Shown in pieces: positions 55,259 through 62,898 of a DNA stretch of 64,000 nucleotides. Source of the DNA: Alistipes sp. (GTDB lineage: Bacteria > Bacteroidota > Bacteroidia > Bacteroidales > Rikenellaceae); contig JAJQED010000017.1 in assembly GCA_021201825.1 (NCBI GenBank), positions 62,001 through 126,000 of the forward strand, given 5' to 3'. The position numbers were made by a program, and so were the translations under genes. The notes under the pieces were generated by a model. It was given only the letters and a program-made list of their open reading frames with translations. It made no database searches and had not been told where the DNA came from. The first letter of the stretch is position 1. Each line of letters starts with the position of its first letter.

Positions 55259-55768
55259 ATGGAAAAAGAGAATACCATGGCAAATACAAGAGCGGACAAA
55301 CAGGATATCTTTAATGCGGGTCTGCATGAGCTGAACGCAGTACTGCATAAATATCCCTGGTTTACCACGGCCCGCATCAGGCGAAGCGTAATAAATTCGA
55401 CGACCGACCCTCTGCTGTGCCTTAACCTGCTTACCAAACCGTGGCCCACGGTGATGCTTCATGACGGAGGCATTCCGGGGCCGGATCAAAATGTTTATGC
55501 GCCGGAACGAGAAAGCCGGCAAAATTATCCGGGTGAAGACGTGGACCGGATAATAGAGCGGTTCCTCGAAAGCGGGGAAAAAAGGATCGTACCGAGCGAC
55601 GACACCCCGACGGACGACGTCTCACAGGACAGCACGGTATTCGTCCCCGACGAAGACCTGGACACTGAGGAGCTCGAGCGGATCTATCGGGACCAGGGGC
55701 TGGCATTAATGGATAAGGATCTGGCGGAAATAACCGGCGAGGTGCTGGACATCGTCACGGAGGAATAG
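55259..55768 (+). CDS. Hypothetical protein in the lptE-secG cluster
   Basis: 169 aa. The N-terminus has a helical region ELNAVLHKYPWFTTARIRR, the middle is polar, and the C-terminus is acidic (ELERIYRDQGLALMDKDLAEI core LALMDKDLAEI). There is no signal peptide or known domain. It follows lptE by 34 bases and precedes secG by 135. A start 6 codons later is also possible. Confidence 0.7.
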   Translation: MEKENTMANTRADKQDIFNAGLHELNAVLHKYPWFTTARIRRSVINSTTDPLLCLNLLTKPWPTVMLHDGGIPGPDQNVYAPERESRQNYPGEDVDRIIERFLESGEKRIVPSDDTPTDDVSQDSTVFVPDEDLDTEELERIYRDQGLALMDKDLAEITGEVLDIVTEE

Positions 55769-55903
55769 GCCGGCCGGGTACCCGGAAAAGTTTCTTACCC
55801 AATATCCGCCAACGGATTTGATATATCGGAAAAAAAGTATTTATTTTGCCGAGTTATTCGGCGGCAGGTGCCGCGTTAGGGTTAAAAAATAAATTCTACA
55901 AAG

Positions 55904-56278
55904 ATGTTGTATATAGTTTTTATCATACTGATATTGATCGCCAGCGTGCTTATCGTACTTACGGTACTCGCGCAGAACCCTAAGGGCGGTATGGCCGCCA
56001 ACTTCGGGGCTTCGAACCAGGTGATGGGTGTACGGCAAACCTCGGATTTTCTCGAAAAATTCACATGGACCCTCGCCGTATCGATCCTCGTGCTGAGCCT
56101 CGCGGCAACGATGGCGATGCCGAAAAACAAGATCGCGGCCAGCCGCAGCGGTATCGAAAAGGCGGCGCTGCAAAATATGGAGGGCAACGAATTCATGCTT
56201 CCCAACCAATTCGGGGTAGATGCGGCCGCGGCCGCAGGCGCCGGGGAAGTGGAAGCCGAAATAGAACCGGAAGAGTAA
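55904..56278 (+). CDS. secG: Preprotein translocase subunit SecG
   Basis: 124 aa. Two hydrophobic segments (LYIVFIILILIASVLIVLTVL and WTLAVSILVLSLAATMAM) flank the conserved loop QNPKGGMAANFG. A basic-then-acidic C-terminal tail follows. SecG is the accessory subunit of the SecYEG channel. It closes the rightward cluster and is followed by a strong terminator. Confidence 0.93.
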   Translation: MLYIVFIILILIASVLIVLTVLAQNPKGGMAANFGASNQVMGVRQTSDFLEKFTWTLAVSILVLSLAATMAMPKNKIAASRSGIEKAALQNMEGNEFMLPNQFGVDAAAAAGAGEVEAEIEPEE

Positions 56279-56292
56279 TTCTCTCCTGTCTA

Positions 56293-56333
56293 TATAACGA
56301 TAAAGGCCGCTGAAAGCGGCCTTTATCGTTATA
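56293..56333. terminator. Bidirectional terminator between secG and GNAT gene
   Basis: A 19-bp near-perfect stem around GAA (56293-56311 with 56315-56333), between convergent genes. Confidence 0.88.
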
Positions 56334-56346
56334 GTATCCCCGAATA

Positions 56347-56646
56347 TCAAATGAGTATCTCTTCCCGGTCCAGCACATCGGACAATTCCGGATAGCGCCT
56401 GAAGACCGAGCGGGCGTAGGAACATATCGGCACAACCGTAAGTCCGTTCTCCCGGGCATAATCCGCTGCGGCAAAAACCAATTTTTTGGCCAGTCCGGTA
56501 CCACGGTGTTCGTAATCCACACCGACATGGGTAATGGTAAGTTTACCCGGGGAAAGGTAATAGCTTGCCTCGCCGACTTCCCGGCCGTCCTCTATTGCGG
56601 TGAAATATTTGGACTCGACATCGTCCCTGTTCTCTATATGAGCCAT
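56347..56646 (-). CDS. GNAT-family N-acetyltransferase, small YjdJ type
   Basis: 99 aa. The acetyl-CoA-binding strand-loop is HVGVDYEHRGTGLAKKLV, with VPICSYARSVFRRYPE near the C-terminus. This is the short GNAT family known as YjdJ/PF14542. The acceptor is unknown. It follows the CDGSH gene by 29 bases on the same strand. Confidence 0.85.
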   Translation of the reverse strand: MAHIENRDDVESKYFTAIEDGREVGEASYYLSPGKLTITHVGVDYEHRGTGLAKKLVFAAADYARENGLTVVPICSYARSVFRRYPELSDVLDREEILI

Positions 56647-56675
56647 AATTCTTTCGGATTTTCTTATTGAATATA

Positions 56676-57419
56676 CTATTTTTTTACGGGATTCTCGGGC
56701 AACCCGTCCCGGAAGCGCATGGAGGCATGGGTACCGTCACAACGGGGTTTCATCGAAGACTGGCCGCAGCGGCACAGGACTACACGGTTGCGGATCTCGT
56801 AAGTGAAACCGTCCTCCCGCCGCACGGGAATACCGCCTTTGACCCAGATACCCCCCGAGAGGGCCATCGGCCGGTCCTCGATCAATGAGAGGGAGGGATC
56901 GTAGCGGGGCTCGAACGGCTGCTTGGTACTGTTGTCCCATGCGCTCAACCTTCCGTTAGGACACATATCAGCCTCGTGTATGGTATAATCGCGTTTCTGC
57001 GGGTCGTCCGATTGTCCGACGAGGTTCCATACACGGCCCTTGGCATCGCAGAACCGCGCGAATACGCAATAGTCTTGGTTGTCGGTAAGAGTGAGGGTCG
57101 GGCCGCCGAACGCCTCTGCACCACTCAGGATCGGTTCTTCGCTTGCCATTAGCCGGGGGTCCCATGCCGCACCGATGTGCGATCCATCGCAATATGGTTT
57201 GTCTTTCGAATAGCCGCACCGGCACAGGGCCACGGGCTCGTTGTCCATATCGAAACTCTGCCCCGGTTCGAACGTCCAGCTGAAACCATCCTCATCGGTC
57301 ATTATGAACTGCTGGTCGAGCGACGGTTTGCCGTATACCATGTACGGACCGTCCTCGGTAACCGTGATACCGTATTTCTCGTCTGCCTTGTGTGAGCCGG
57401 GTTGTACTTTTACTTCCAT
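56676..57419 (-). CDS. Double CDGSH iron-sulfur domain protein
   Basis: 247 aa with two CDGSH-type zinc-finger-like motifs: CRCGYSKDKPYCDGSH near residue 66 and CRCGQSSMKPRCDGTH near residue 217. Each has three Cys and one His for a 2Fe-2S cluster. Between them is a region with CVFARFCD and ADMCPNG whose Cys might hold another cluster. Function unknown, but MitoNEET-type proteins are redox/iron-related. Followed by GNAT. Confidence 0.88.
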   Translation of the reverse strand: MEVKVQPGSHKADEKYGITVTEDGPYMVYGKPSLDQQFIMTDEDGFSWTFEPGQSFDMDNEPVALCRCGYSKDKPYCDGSHIGAAWDPRLMASEEPILSGAEAFGGPTLTLTDNQDYCVFARFCDAKGRVWNLVGQSDDPQKRDYTIHEADMCPNGRLSAWDNSTKQPFEPRYDPSLSLIEDRPMALSGGIWVKGGIPVRREDGFTYEIRNRVVLCRCGQSSMKPRCDGTHASMRFRDGLPENPVKK

Positions 57420-57510
57420 ACGAAATTTTTTAGTCCGCTAGTAATAAAACAAGAATTATACCCCCGTTGGATATCCGGCGGCAATTCCCGGGATGGAAAG
57501 ACACCGGCGG

Positions 57511-57542
57511 AAAAAAGAAGCGGACCCTTACAAGGGTCCGCT
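57511..57542 (-). terminator. Terminator of the membrane repeat protein gene
   Basis: AGCGGACCC/GGGTCCGCT stem (57519-57542, loop TTACAA), followed on the minus strand by TCTTTTTT. Confidence 0.8.
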
Positions 57543-57567
57543 GTATTATTTATTTTATGTACCGGAC

Positions 57568-58161
57568 TTAAACGGCCGTCGGATCGGCATTCTTGATATT
57601 GTTCCAACCGACAAACGTCATTATAAGGCAGATAAGTGAGATAAGCCCGCCGAGTATCCAACCGATAAGCGGAATCCATCCGATGATAACGCCTACAACG
57701 CCGAGGATCATAGCTACGAAAAGCGTCCCCGCACCCGAGCGGGCCTTAATCGGGAAAGTAGCCGAACCTTTAAGTGAGTTGAAACCTATCAACATCAGGA
57801 AGAAAGAAGTCAGGTTACACAACCCCCCGAGGATCCATCCGGCGATAGGAATAAACGCGATGATCAACGCTACGATACCCAGGATCACACCCAGGAATAT
57901 CTTGCCCACAGAGGCGGCATCGGCTTCGGGAAGGATCTTTTTAAAACTGTCCAAACCCATTATATAAAGGACATAACCTGCAATAAGGCCTATAAAGGAA
58001 ATCCATTTAAGAATGGTAAAGAAACCGCCCGTGCTGAAAAACGAGCTGACCGTTGCCATAGAGTTGAACATGCCGTAGAGGAAGCCGCAGATAACGTATA
58101 ATAAAATGCCGTTAAAGATAGTGGTTGTGGGTTTTTTCCACGTGTCAATGGTTAATTCCAT
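57568..58161 (-). CDS. Membrane protein with internal duplication
   Basis: 197 aa, about five hydrophobic segments. The two halves repeat: FIPIAGWILGGLCNL resembles WIPLIGWILGGLISL, and GFNSLKGS resembles GWNNIKNA. I do not know the family. There are no catalytic residues. It sits alone with its own terminator. Confidence 0.75.
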   Translation of the reverse strand: MELTIDTWKKPTTTIFNGILLYVICGFLYGMFNSMATVSSFFSTGGFFTILKWISFIGLIAGYVLYIMGLDSFKKILPEADAASVGKIFLGVILGIVALIIAFIPIAGWILGGLCNLTSFFLMLIGFNSLKGSATFPIKARSGAGTLFVAMILGVVGVIIGWIPLIGWILGGLISLICLIMTFVGWNNIKNADPTAV

Positions 58162-58437
58162 ACCGATTTTAATTTAAGTTAAGGTTTGGACAAAAATAAT
58201 CAATAATTGGGAATTTTAACTGTTGCCGTGCAATATTTCAAAAACTTAATACGTTACGGACCCGAAAAAGGATAGAGCTCCAGGGTAATTCAATACTCCA
58301 CCGCACCGTCAACCATTCTTTTCTTAGGATGGCGCCCGGGATAATCCGAAATATTACCGTCCCGAAATATTTTTTCCGACGAAACCTCAAAATATAACTA
58401 TATTTATAAGCCGCGAAACTTATAAATACCGGAAACT

Positions 58438-59154
58438 ATGAACTTACGGACTTTCCTGTCTGCCTTATTGCCGATCATATTTACGGCCTATATGCCCTTG
58501 CAGGCCAATGCGGACAATCCCGAAAGCGAGGGGTACCGACTTGCCGTACAGCTTCTCAATAAGAAAGGGGCGCCTTACAAGGGCGGCGGCGGACTGACCG
58601 TCTCGATCGACAGCACCGGGGAAGCACTGCCCGTTCCCGGCAACGGGCTTTTATATTTCGACGGCGTAATGCCAGAAGATACGCTTAATATCATTTCGAA
58701 AACCACCTTTTTCCAGATACCGGTCAGCGGATTGGATTCGGTGAACGTAATACTAAAGAATCCCCGCAGGATAGAGGGGTTTTACCGCAGTCACATGGAC
58801 GAGACGGTGGATTACGGGTATTACGTAGTCAGCAAGAAGAACAACACTTACCCGAGCAACACGGTCAATATGGAGGGGGCGGAAAATTACCGGAACCTCC
58901 TGGAGTTCCTGCGCGGCAGGGTACCGGGAGTACAGGTGGAGGGGAACCGGTTAGTTATCCGGGGAACGGGGACGATCAATTCGAGTACGGACCCGCTGGT
59001 GGTAGTGGACGGGGTGCCCGTCGATTTCCAGAGCGCCAACCAAACTATACACCCGCGCGATATCGAATCAATTTCGGTGGATAAGGTCGGGAGCATGTAC
59101 GGCGTACGGGGAGCCAACGGGGTTATTATCATACAAACCCAAAGGGGGCAGTAG
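58438..59154 (+). CDS. Free-standing TonB plug-domain protein
   Basis: 238 aa. A signal peptide (LLPIIFTAYMPLQANA) is followed by an Ig-like domain and then a C-terminal TonB plug (LEFLRGRVPGVQVEG, DPLVVVDGVPVDF, GVRGANGVIIIQTQRG). It ends where a receptor's barrel would begin, so no beta-barrel is present. Small plug-only proteins occur in Bacteroidetes, but their role is not established. The next gene is lepA on the other strand. Confidence 0.82.
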   Translation: MNLRTFLSALLPIIFTAYMPLQANADNPESEGYRLAVQLLNKKGAPYKGGGGLTVSIDSTGEALPVPGNGLLYFDGVMPEDTLNIISKTTFFQIPVSGLDSVNVILKNPRRIEGFYRSHMDETVDYGYYVVSKKNNTYPSNTVNMEGAENYRNLLEFLRGRVPGVQVEGNRLVIRGTGTINSSTDPLVVVDGVPVDFQSANQTIHPRDIESISVDKVGSMYGVRGANGVIIIQTQRGQ

Positions 59155-59185
59155 CCCCCTTTATACGGTTTTAAGGTATTGCGCT

Positions 59186-60973
59186 TTAATCCATTTTCAG
59201 CACTGCGAGGAACGCCTGTTGGGGAACTTCGACGTTACCCACCTGGCGCATCCGCTTTTTACCTTTCTTCTGTTTTTCGAGAAGTTTACGTTTACGGGTG
59301 ATATCCCCGCCGTAACATTTTGCAGTTACGTCCTTGCGCAGTGCCTTGATCGTCTCGCGGGCTATTATCTTCGCCCCGATGGCGGCCTGGATAGCTATGT
59401 CGAACTGCTGGCGCGGGATCAGCTCCTTTAGTTTTTCACACATCCGGCGGCCGAAACTGTAAGCGTGTTCATGGTAGATCAACGAAGAAAGGGCATCCAC
59501 CGGTTCGCCGTTAAGCAGGATATCCAGCTTGGCCAGTTTGCTTTCACGGTAGCCCGTCTGATGGTAATCGAACGAGGCATAACCGCGTGAAATACTTTTC
59601 AGTTTGTCGTAGAAATCGAACACGATCTCCGAGAGCGGCATATCGAAATTCACCTCCACGCGGTCCTGTGTGATGAAAGTCTGGTTCTTAAGCACCCCGC
59701 GCTTATCGATACACAGCTTGATAACGTTGCCCAGGAATTCGGTTTTGGTAATTATCTGGGCCAGGATATACGGCTCCTCGATATGGTCCACCACGGACGG
59801 ATCGGGAAGCCCGGACGGGTTATGCACATCCAATACGTCTCCCTTGGTAGTATATACTTTATACGATACGTTGGGGACCGTCGTGATAACGTCCATATCG
59901 AATTCCCGGTATAACCGCTCCTGGATGATCTCCATATGTAACAACCCCAGGAAGCCGCACCGGAAGCCGAATCCAAGGGCGAGGGAACTCTCCGGCTCGA
60001 ACGTGAGCGAAGCATCGTTGAGCTGCAGTTTTTCGAGCGAAGTACGCAAGTCCTCGAACTCCTCGTTATCCACCGGATATAACCCGGCGAACACCATAGG
60101 CTTGACCTCTTCGAACCCGGCTATGGCCTCTTTGGCCGGCCGGGCAACATGGGTGATAGTATCCCCCACCTTGACGTCGGCCGAGGTTTTGATGCCCGAA
60201 ATAATGTATCCCACATCCCCGGCCTTGATCTCGTCCCGAGGGCTCATCTTGAGTTTAAGTACTCCGATCTCGTCGGCATCGTACTCGCTGCCGTTGTGGA
60301 AGAATTTGACCTTGTCCCCGGTCCTGAGCTTACCGTTAAAGACCCGAAAATAAGCTATTATACCCCGGAACTGGTTGAATACCGAATCGAAGATAAGGGC
60401 CTGCAGCGGGGCGTTCTCGTCCCCCTGCGGCGCCGGTATCCGGTCCACGATGGCTTCCAGTATCTTATCTACCCCCTCGCCTGTCTTGCCCGAGGCGGCC
60501 AGTATCTCGTCATGGCCGCAACCGAGCAGGTCCACTATCTGGTCCTTTACCTCGTCGACCATAGCGGCCTCCATATCGATCTTGTTAAGCACCGGGATGA
60601 TCTCCAGGTCCTGGCCGAGGGCAAGATAGAGGTTGGAAATGGTCTGCGCCTGGATCCCCTGGGTCGCATCGACGACGAGCAATGCCCCCTCGCATGAAGC
60701 GATTGCACGCGAAACCTCATAAGAGAAGTCGACGTGCCCCGGAGTGTCGATAAGGTTAAGGATATATTTCTCTCCGCCACGGATATACTCCATCTGGATC
60801 GCATGGCTCTTGATCGTAATACCCTTTTCGCGCTCCAGGTCCATATTGTCGAGGACCTGCGCCTGCAGTTCCCTTTCGGTCAGCGTGTTGGTCGTTTCGA
60901 GAAGTCGGTCGGCAAGGGTACTCTTGCCGTGGTCTATATGGGCGATTATGCAGAAATTGCGTATGTTTTTCAT
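59186..60973 (-). CDS. lepA: Elongation factor 4
   Basis: 595 aa. G1 [14 protein letters not shown]3 [12 protein letters not shown]4 NKID, and the LepA-specific C-terminal domain with [21 protein letters not shown] (core [18 protein letters not shown]). EF4 back-translocates or remodels stalled ribosomes. The start at 60973 ([10 protein letters not shown]) was chosen because the open frame above it crosses a divergent -7 box. Confidence 0.96.
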   Translation of the reverse strand: MKNIRNFCIIAHIDHGKSTLADRLLETTNTLTERELQAQVLDNMDLEREKGITIKSHAIQMEYIRGGEKYILNLIDTPGHVDFSYEVSRAIASCEGALLVVDATQGIQAQTISNLYLALGQDLEIIPVLNKIDMEAAMVDEVKDQIVDLLGCGHDEILAASGKTGEGVDKILEAIVDRIPAPQGDENAPLQALIFDSVFNQFRGIIAYFRVFNGKLRTGDKVKFFHNGSEYDADEIGVLKLKMSPRDEIKAGDVGYIISGIKTSADVKVGDTITHVARPAKEAIAGFEEVKPMVFAGLYPVDNEEFEDLRTSLEKLQLNDASLTFEPESSLALGFGFRCGFLGLLHMEIIQERLYREFDMDVITTVPNVSYKVYTTKGDVLDVHNPSGLPDPSVVDHIEEPYILAQIITKTEFLGNVIKLCIDKRGVLKNQTFITQDRVEVNFDMPLSEIVFDFYDKLKSISRGYASFDYHQTGYRESKLAKLDILLNGEPVDALSSLIYHEHAYSFGRRMCEKLKELIPRQQFDIAIQAAIGAKIIARETIKALRKDVTAKCYGGDITRKRKLLEKQKKGKKRMRQVGNVEVPQQAFLAVLKMD

Positions 60974-61038
60974 CGTTGTCTTTTTCCCGTCCCTGCCCGC
61001 CTCCCCGGCGCGTTGCGGCACTATGGCGGACAGCGGCA

Positions 61039-61046
61039 CAAAGTTA
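61039..61046 (-). promoter_or_regulatory. -7 promoter element for lepA
   Basis: TAACTTTG on the minus strand, 66 bases upstream of the ATG at 60973. Confidence 0.5.
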
Positions 61047-61067
61047 GCAATTTTTAGATAGTCTGCT

Positions 61068-61075
61068 TATCTTTG
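61068..61075 (+). promoter_or_regulatory. -7 promoter element for the prenyltransferase
   Basis: TATCTTTG, 34 bases upstream of the ATG at 61110. Confidence 0.5.
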
Positions 61076-61109
61076 CCCCTGCCCGCCACACGGGGCGGGG
61101 ATTAAAATT

Positions 61110-61997
61110 ATGGCAGGGACCGTTGCTAAATATTTATCACTGGTTAAATTCAGCCACACCATATTCGCCATGCCGTTCGCGCTGGCCGGTTATGTTTATG
61201 CCCTGGAGTATTCCGGGGTCGGTTTCCATTGGGCACTGCTGGTTCAGGTGTTGCTGTGCATGGTTTTCGCCCGCAATGCCGCGATGGGATTCAACCGATG
61301 GGCGGACCGGAAGATCGACGCCGAAAACCCCCGAACGGCCGCAAGGGAGATACCGTCCGGGGCGATTACCGCCACGGCGGCCGCGTGGTTCACGGCGTCC
61401 AATGCCGCAGGTTTCCTGATTGTGGCCGTGACAATCAACCGGTTAACGTTATTCCTGGCTCCGGTAGCCCTGTTCATCCTTTTGGGATACAGCTATACGA
61501 AACGATTCACCGCATGGTCGCATATCGTTTTGGGAACCGCATTGGCTATAGCGCCCGTGGGTGCTTATATTGCCGTTACGGGTGGCATAGCTATGGTGCC
61601 GATGCTGCTGGGCGTGATCGTTCTGACATGGGTAAGCGGATTCGATATACTCTACTCCCTTCAGGACGCGGCGCATGACCGGGAACACGGCCTGCATTCG
61701 GTGCCGGCCCGGTTCGGGCCGTCGACTGCGGTGTGTATAAGCATAATAATCCACGTAATTACCGTTTACGGGGTATATGTACTTGGGAAGTTCGTTTATG
61801 CGGGATGGATGTACTGGACGGGGAGCGGCGTATTTATAGCGCTTTTGGTCCTGCAGCATATCGTATTCCTGCCGTCGAGGACCCACCGTATCGCCGCTTC
61901 GTTCGGGCTTATCAACGGCTGTTCGAGTATAATTTTCGCGGCGTTCGCCATCGCCGATATGCTCACCCTGAACTGGGGCGAACAGTTCTGGCTTTAA
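61110..61997 (+). CDS. UbiA-family prenyltransferase, possibly MqnP of the futalosine pathway
   Basis: 295 aa, about 8 hydrophobic segments. The prenyl-diphosphate-binding motifs are NRWADRKIDAENPRTAARE and DILYSLQDAAHDREHGLHS, given by their Asp-rich cores NRWADRKID and SLQDAAHDREHG. This branch (putative 4-hydroxybenzoate polyprenyltransferase) is the one associated with menaquinone synthesis by the futalosine route. No other men or mqn gene is in the window. It converges on the ACT-like gene. Confidence 0.82.
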   Translation: MAGTVAKYLSLVKFSHTIFAMPFALAGYVYALEYSGVGFHWALLVQVLLCMVFARNAAMGFNRWADRKIDAENPRTAAREIPSGAITATAAAWFTASNAAGFLIVAVTINRLTLFLAPVALFILLGYSYTKRFTAWSHIVLGTALAIAPVGAYIAVTGGIAMVPMLLGVIVLTWVSGFDILYSLQDAAHDREHGLHSVPARFGPSTAVCISIIIHVITVYGVYVLGKFVYAGWMYWTGSGVFIALLVLQHIVFLPSRTHRIAASFGLINGCSSIIFAAFAIADMLTLNWGEQFWL

Positions 61998-62057
61998 TAC
62001 CGTCAGCAGAGACGGTTAACACTCCGGTCTAAATACGGCCGGCAATGGTTTTCCGTA

Positions 62058-62726
62058 TTAAACCCCTGCCGTCTTTTTAGCTTCCATAAGGATGGTGAAC
62101 GCCCGGTGGATATCCTCGTCGCTGACCACCACGGTAAATTCGTTCGTAGTACTGATAACCTCCGCGATGTTTATATTGTCCCAGGCCAGTTCCTTGAAAA
62201 TATAGTAATAGACCCCGGGGCAGACCGTATTGTCCTGCGGAAGTTTGACCGTTATGGAAGAGAGGTTCACCGTCTTGGCGATAAGGGTTTCATCCTTGAA
62301 AATTTCCTCGACTATGGGCGCGATAGTGCTGCTGACGACCAGCGTCGTTTCGTAAATACCCTGCGAAAACGTACAGAAAAGGTCTTTCATATTCCTTACC
62401 CGGCCCAGCAGTTCGGCCTGGCGTTCATAGAGGGTGCCGGAATTGTTAAAGGCATAATCGGCCAGGTTTGACCGTACGATAATATCCCCGATATTCTGGA
62501 CGACCTTTTTGAATTTCATCGCCGACATCAGCTCGAGTCGGGGAACCAGCCGGTTGAGCGCCATGATCACTGCGCTGTCGTTCACCTCCTTACCTACTTT
62601 CTTTTCGATCTCCGGTTTAAGCTGGCGGGCGAGGGCCGAGAGGTTGACCAGGCCTTCCACGAGGGCACTCTCGAGGAACGGCTTCATTTTAATTACTTCC
62701 TCTACTGCGTTGGGTATAGTTATCAT
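62058..62726 (-). CDS. ACT-like regulatory protein next to aspartate kinase
   Basis: 222 aa. The N-terminal half is helical (LESALVEGLVNLSALARQL, DSAVIMALNRLVP). The C-terminal half looks like two small alpha/beta units: ITVKLPQDNTVCPGVYYYI and EFTVVVSDEDIHRAFTIL, each with a beta-alpha-beta pattern of ACT domains. It may sense an amino acid. It is divergent from lysC. The chosen start is MITIPNAVEE at 62726; the frame opens earlier. Confidence 0.75.
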   Translation of the reverse strand: MITIPNAVEEVIKMKPFLESALVEGLVNLSALARQLKPEIEKKVGKEVNDSAVIMALNRLVPRLELMSAMKFKKVVQNIGDIIVRSNLADYAFNNSGTLYERQAELLGRVRNMKDLFCTFSQGIYETTLVVSSTIAPIVEEIFKDETLIAKTVNLSSITVKLPQDNTVCPGVYYYIFKELAWDNINIAEVISTTNEFTVVVSDEDIHRAFTILMEAKKTAGV

Positions 62727-62801
62727 CCTTAGCTGAATTGATTTGGGTACGGCCACCGGGGCTGTATAAATTTGCACTTTAGCACCCGATGTTGCAAAAA
62801 A

Positions 62802-62839
62802 AACTATTTTTTAAGTCAAATACAACTATTTTCACTTAA
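62802..62839. repeat. Direct repeats AACTATTTT with flanking inverted TTAAGT/ACTTAA
   Basis: AACTATTTT at 62802-62810 and 62824-62832, 22 bases apart (two helical turns); TTAAGT (62811-62816) and ACTTAA (62834-62839) are inverted. They lie between divergent lysC and the ACT-like gene. Confidence 0.5.
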
Positions 62840-62844
62840 TTTTG
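62837..62844 (+). promoter_or_regulatory. -7 promoter element for lysC
   Basis: TAATTTTG, 54 bases upstream of the ATG at 62899. Confidence 0.5.
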
Positions 62845-62898
62845 CCAAAAGTAAACAAATAAATAGAAATTTTAACTTACTGTTTCATTTTACAATAT

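Noticed and set aside
61999-62016. ACCGTC/GACGGT hairpin after the prenyltransferase gene
   Set aside because: Only a 6-bp stem and no T run; too weak to call a terminator.
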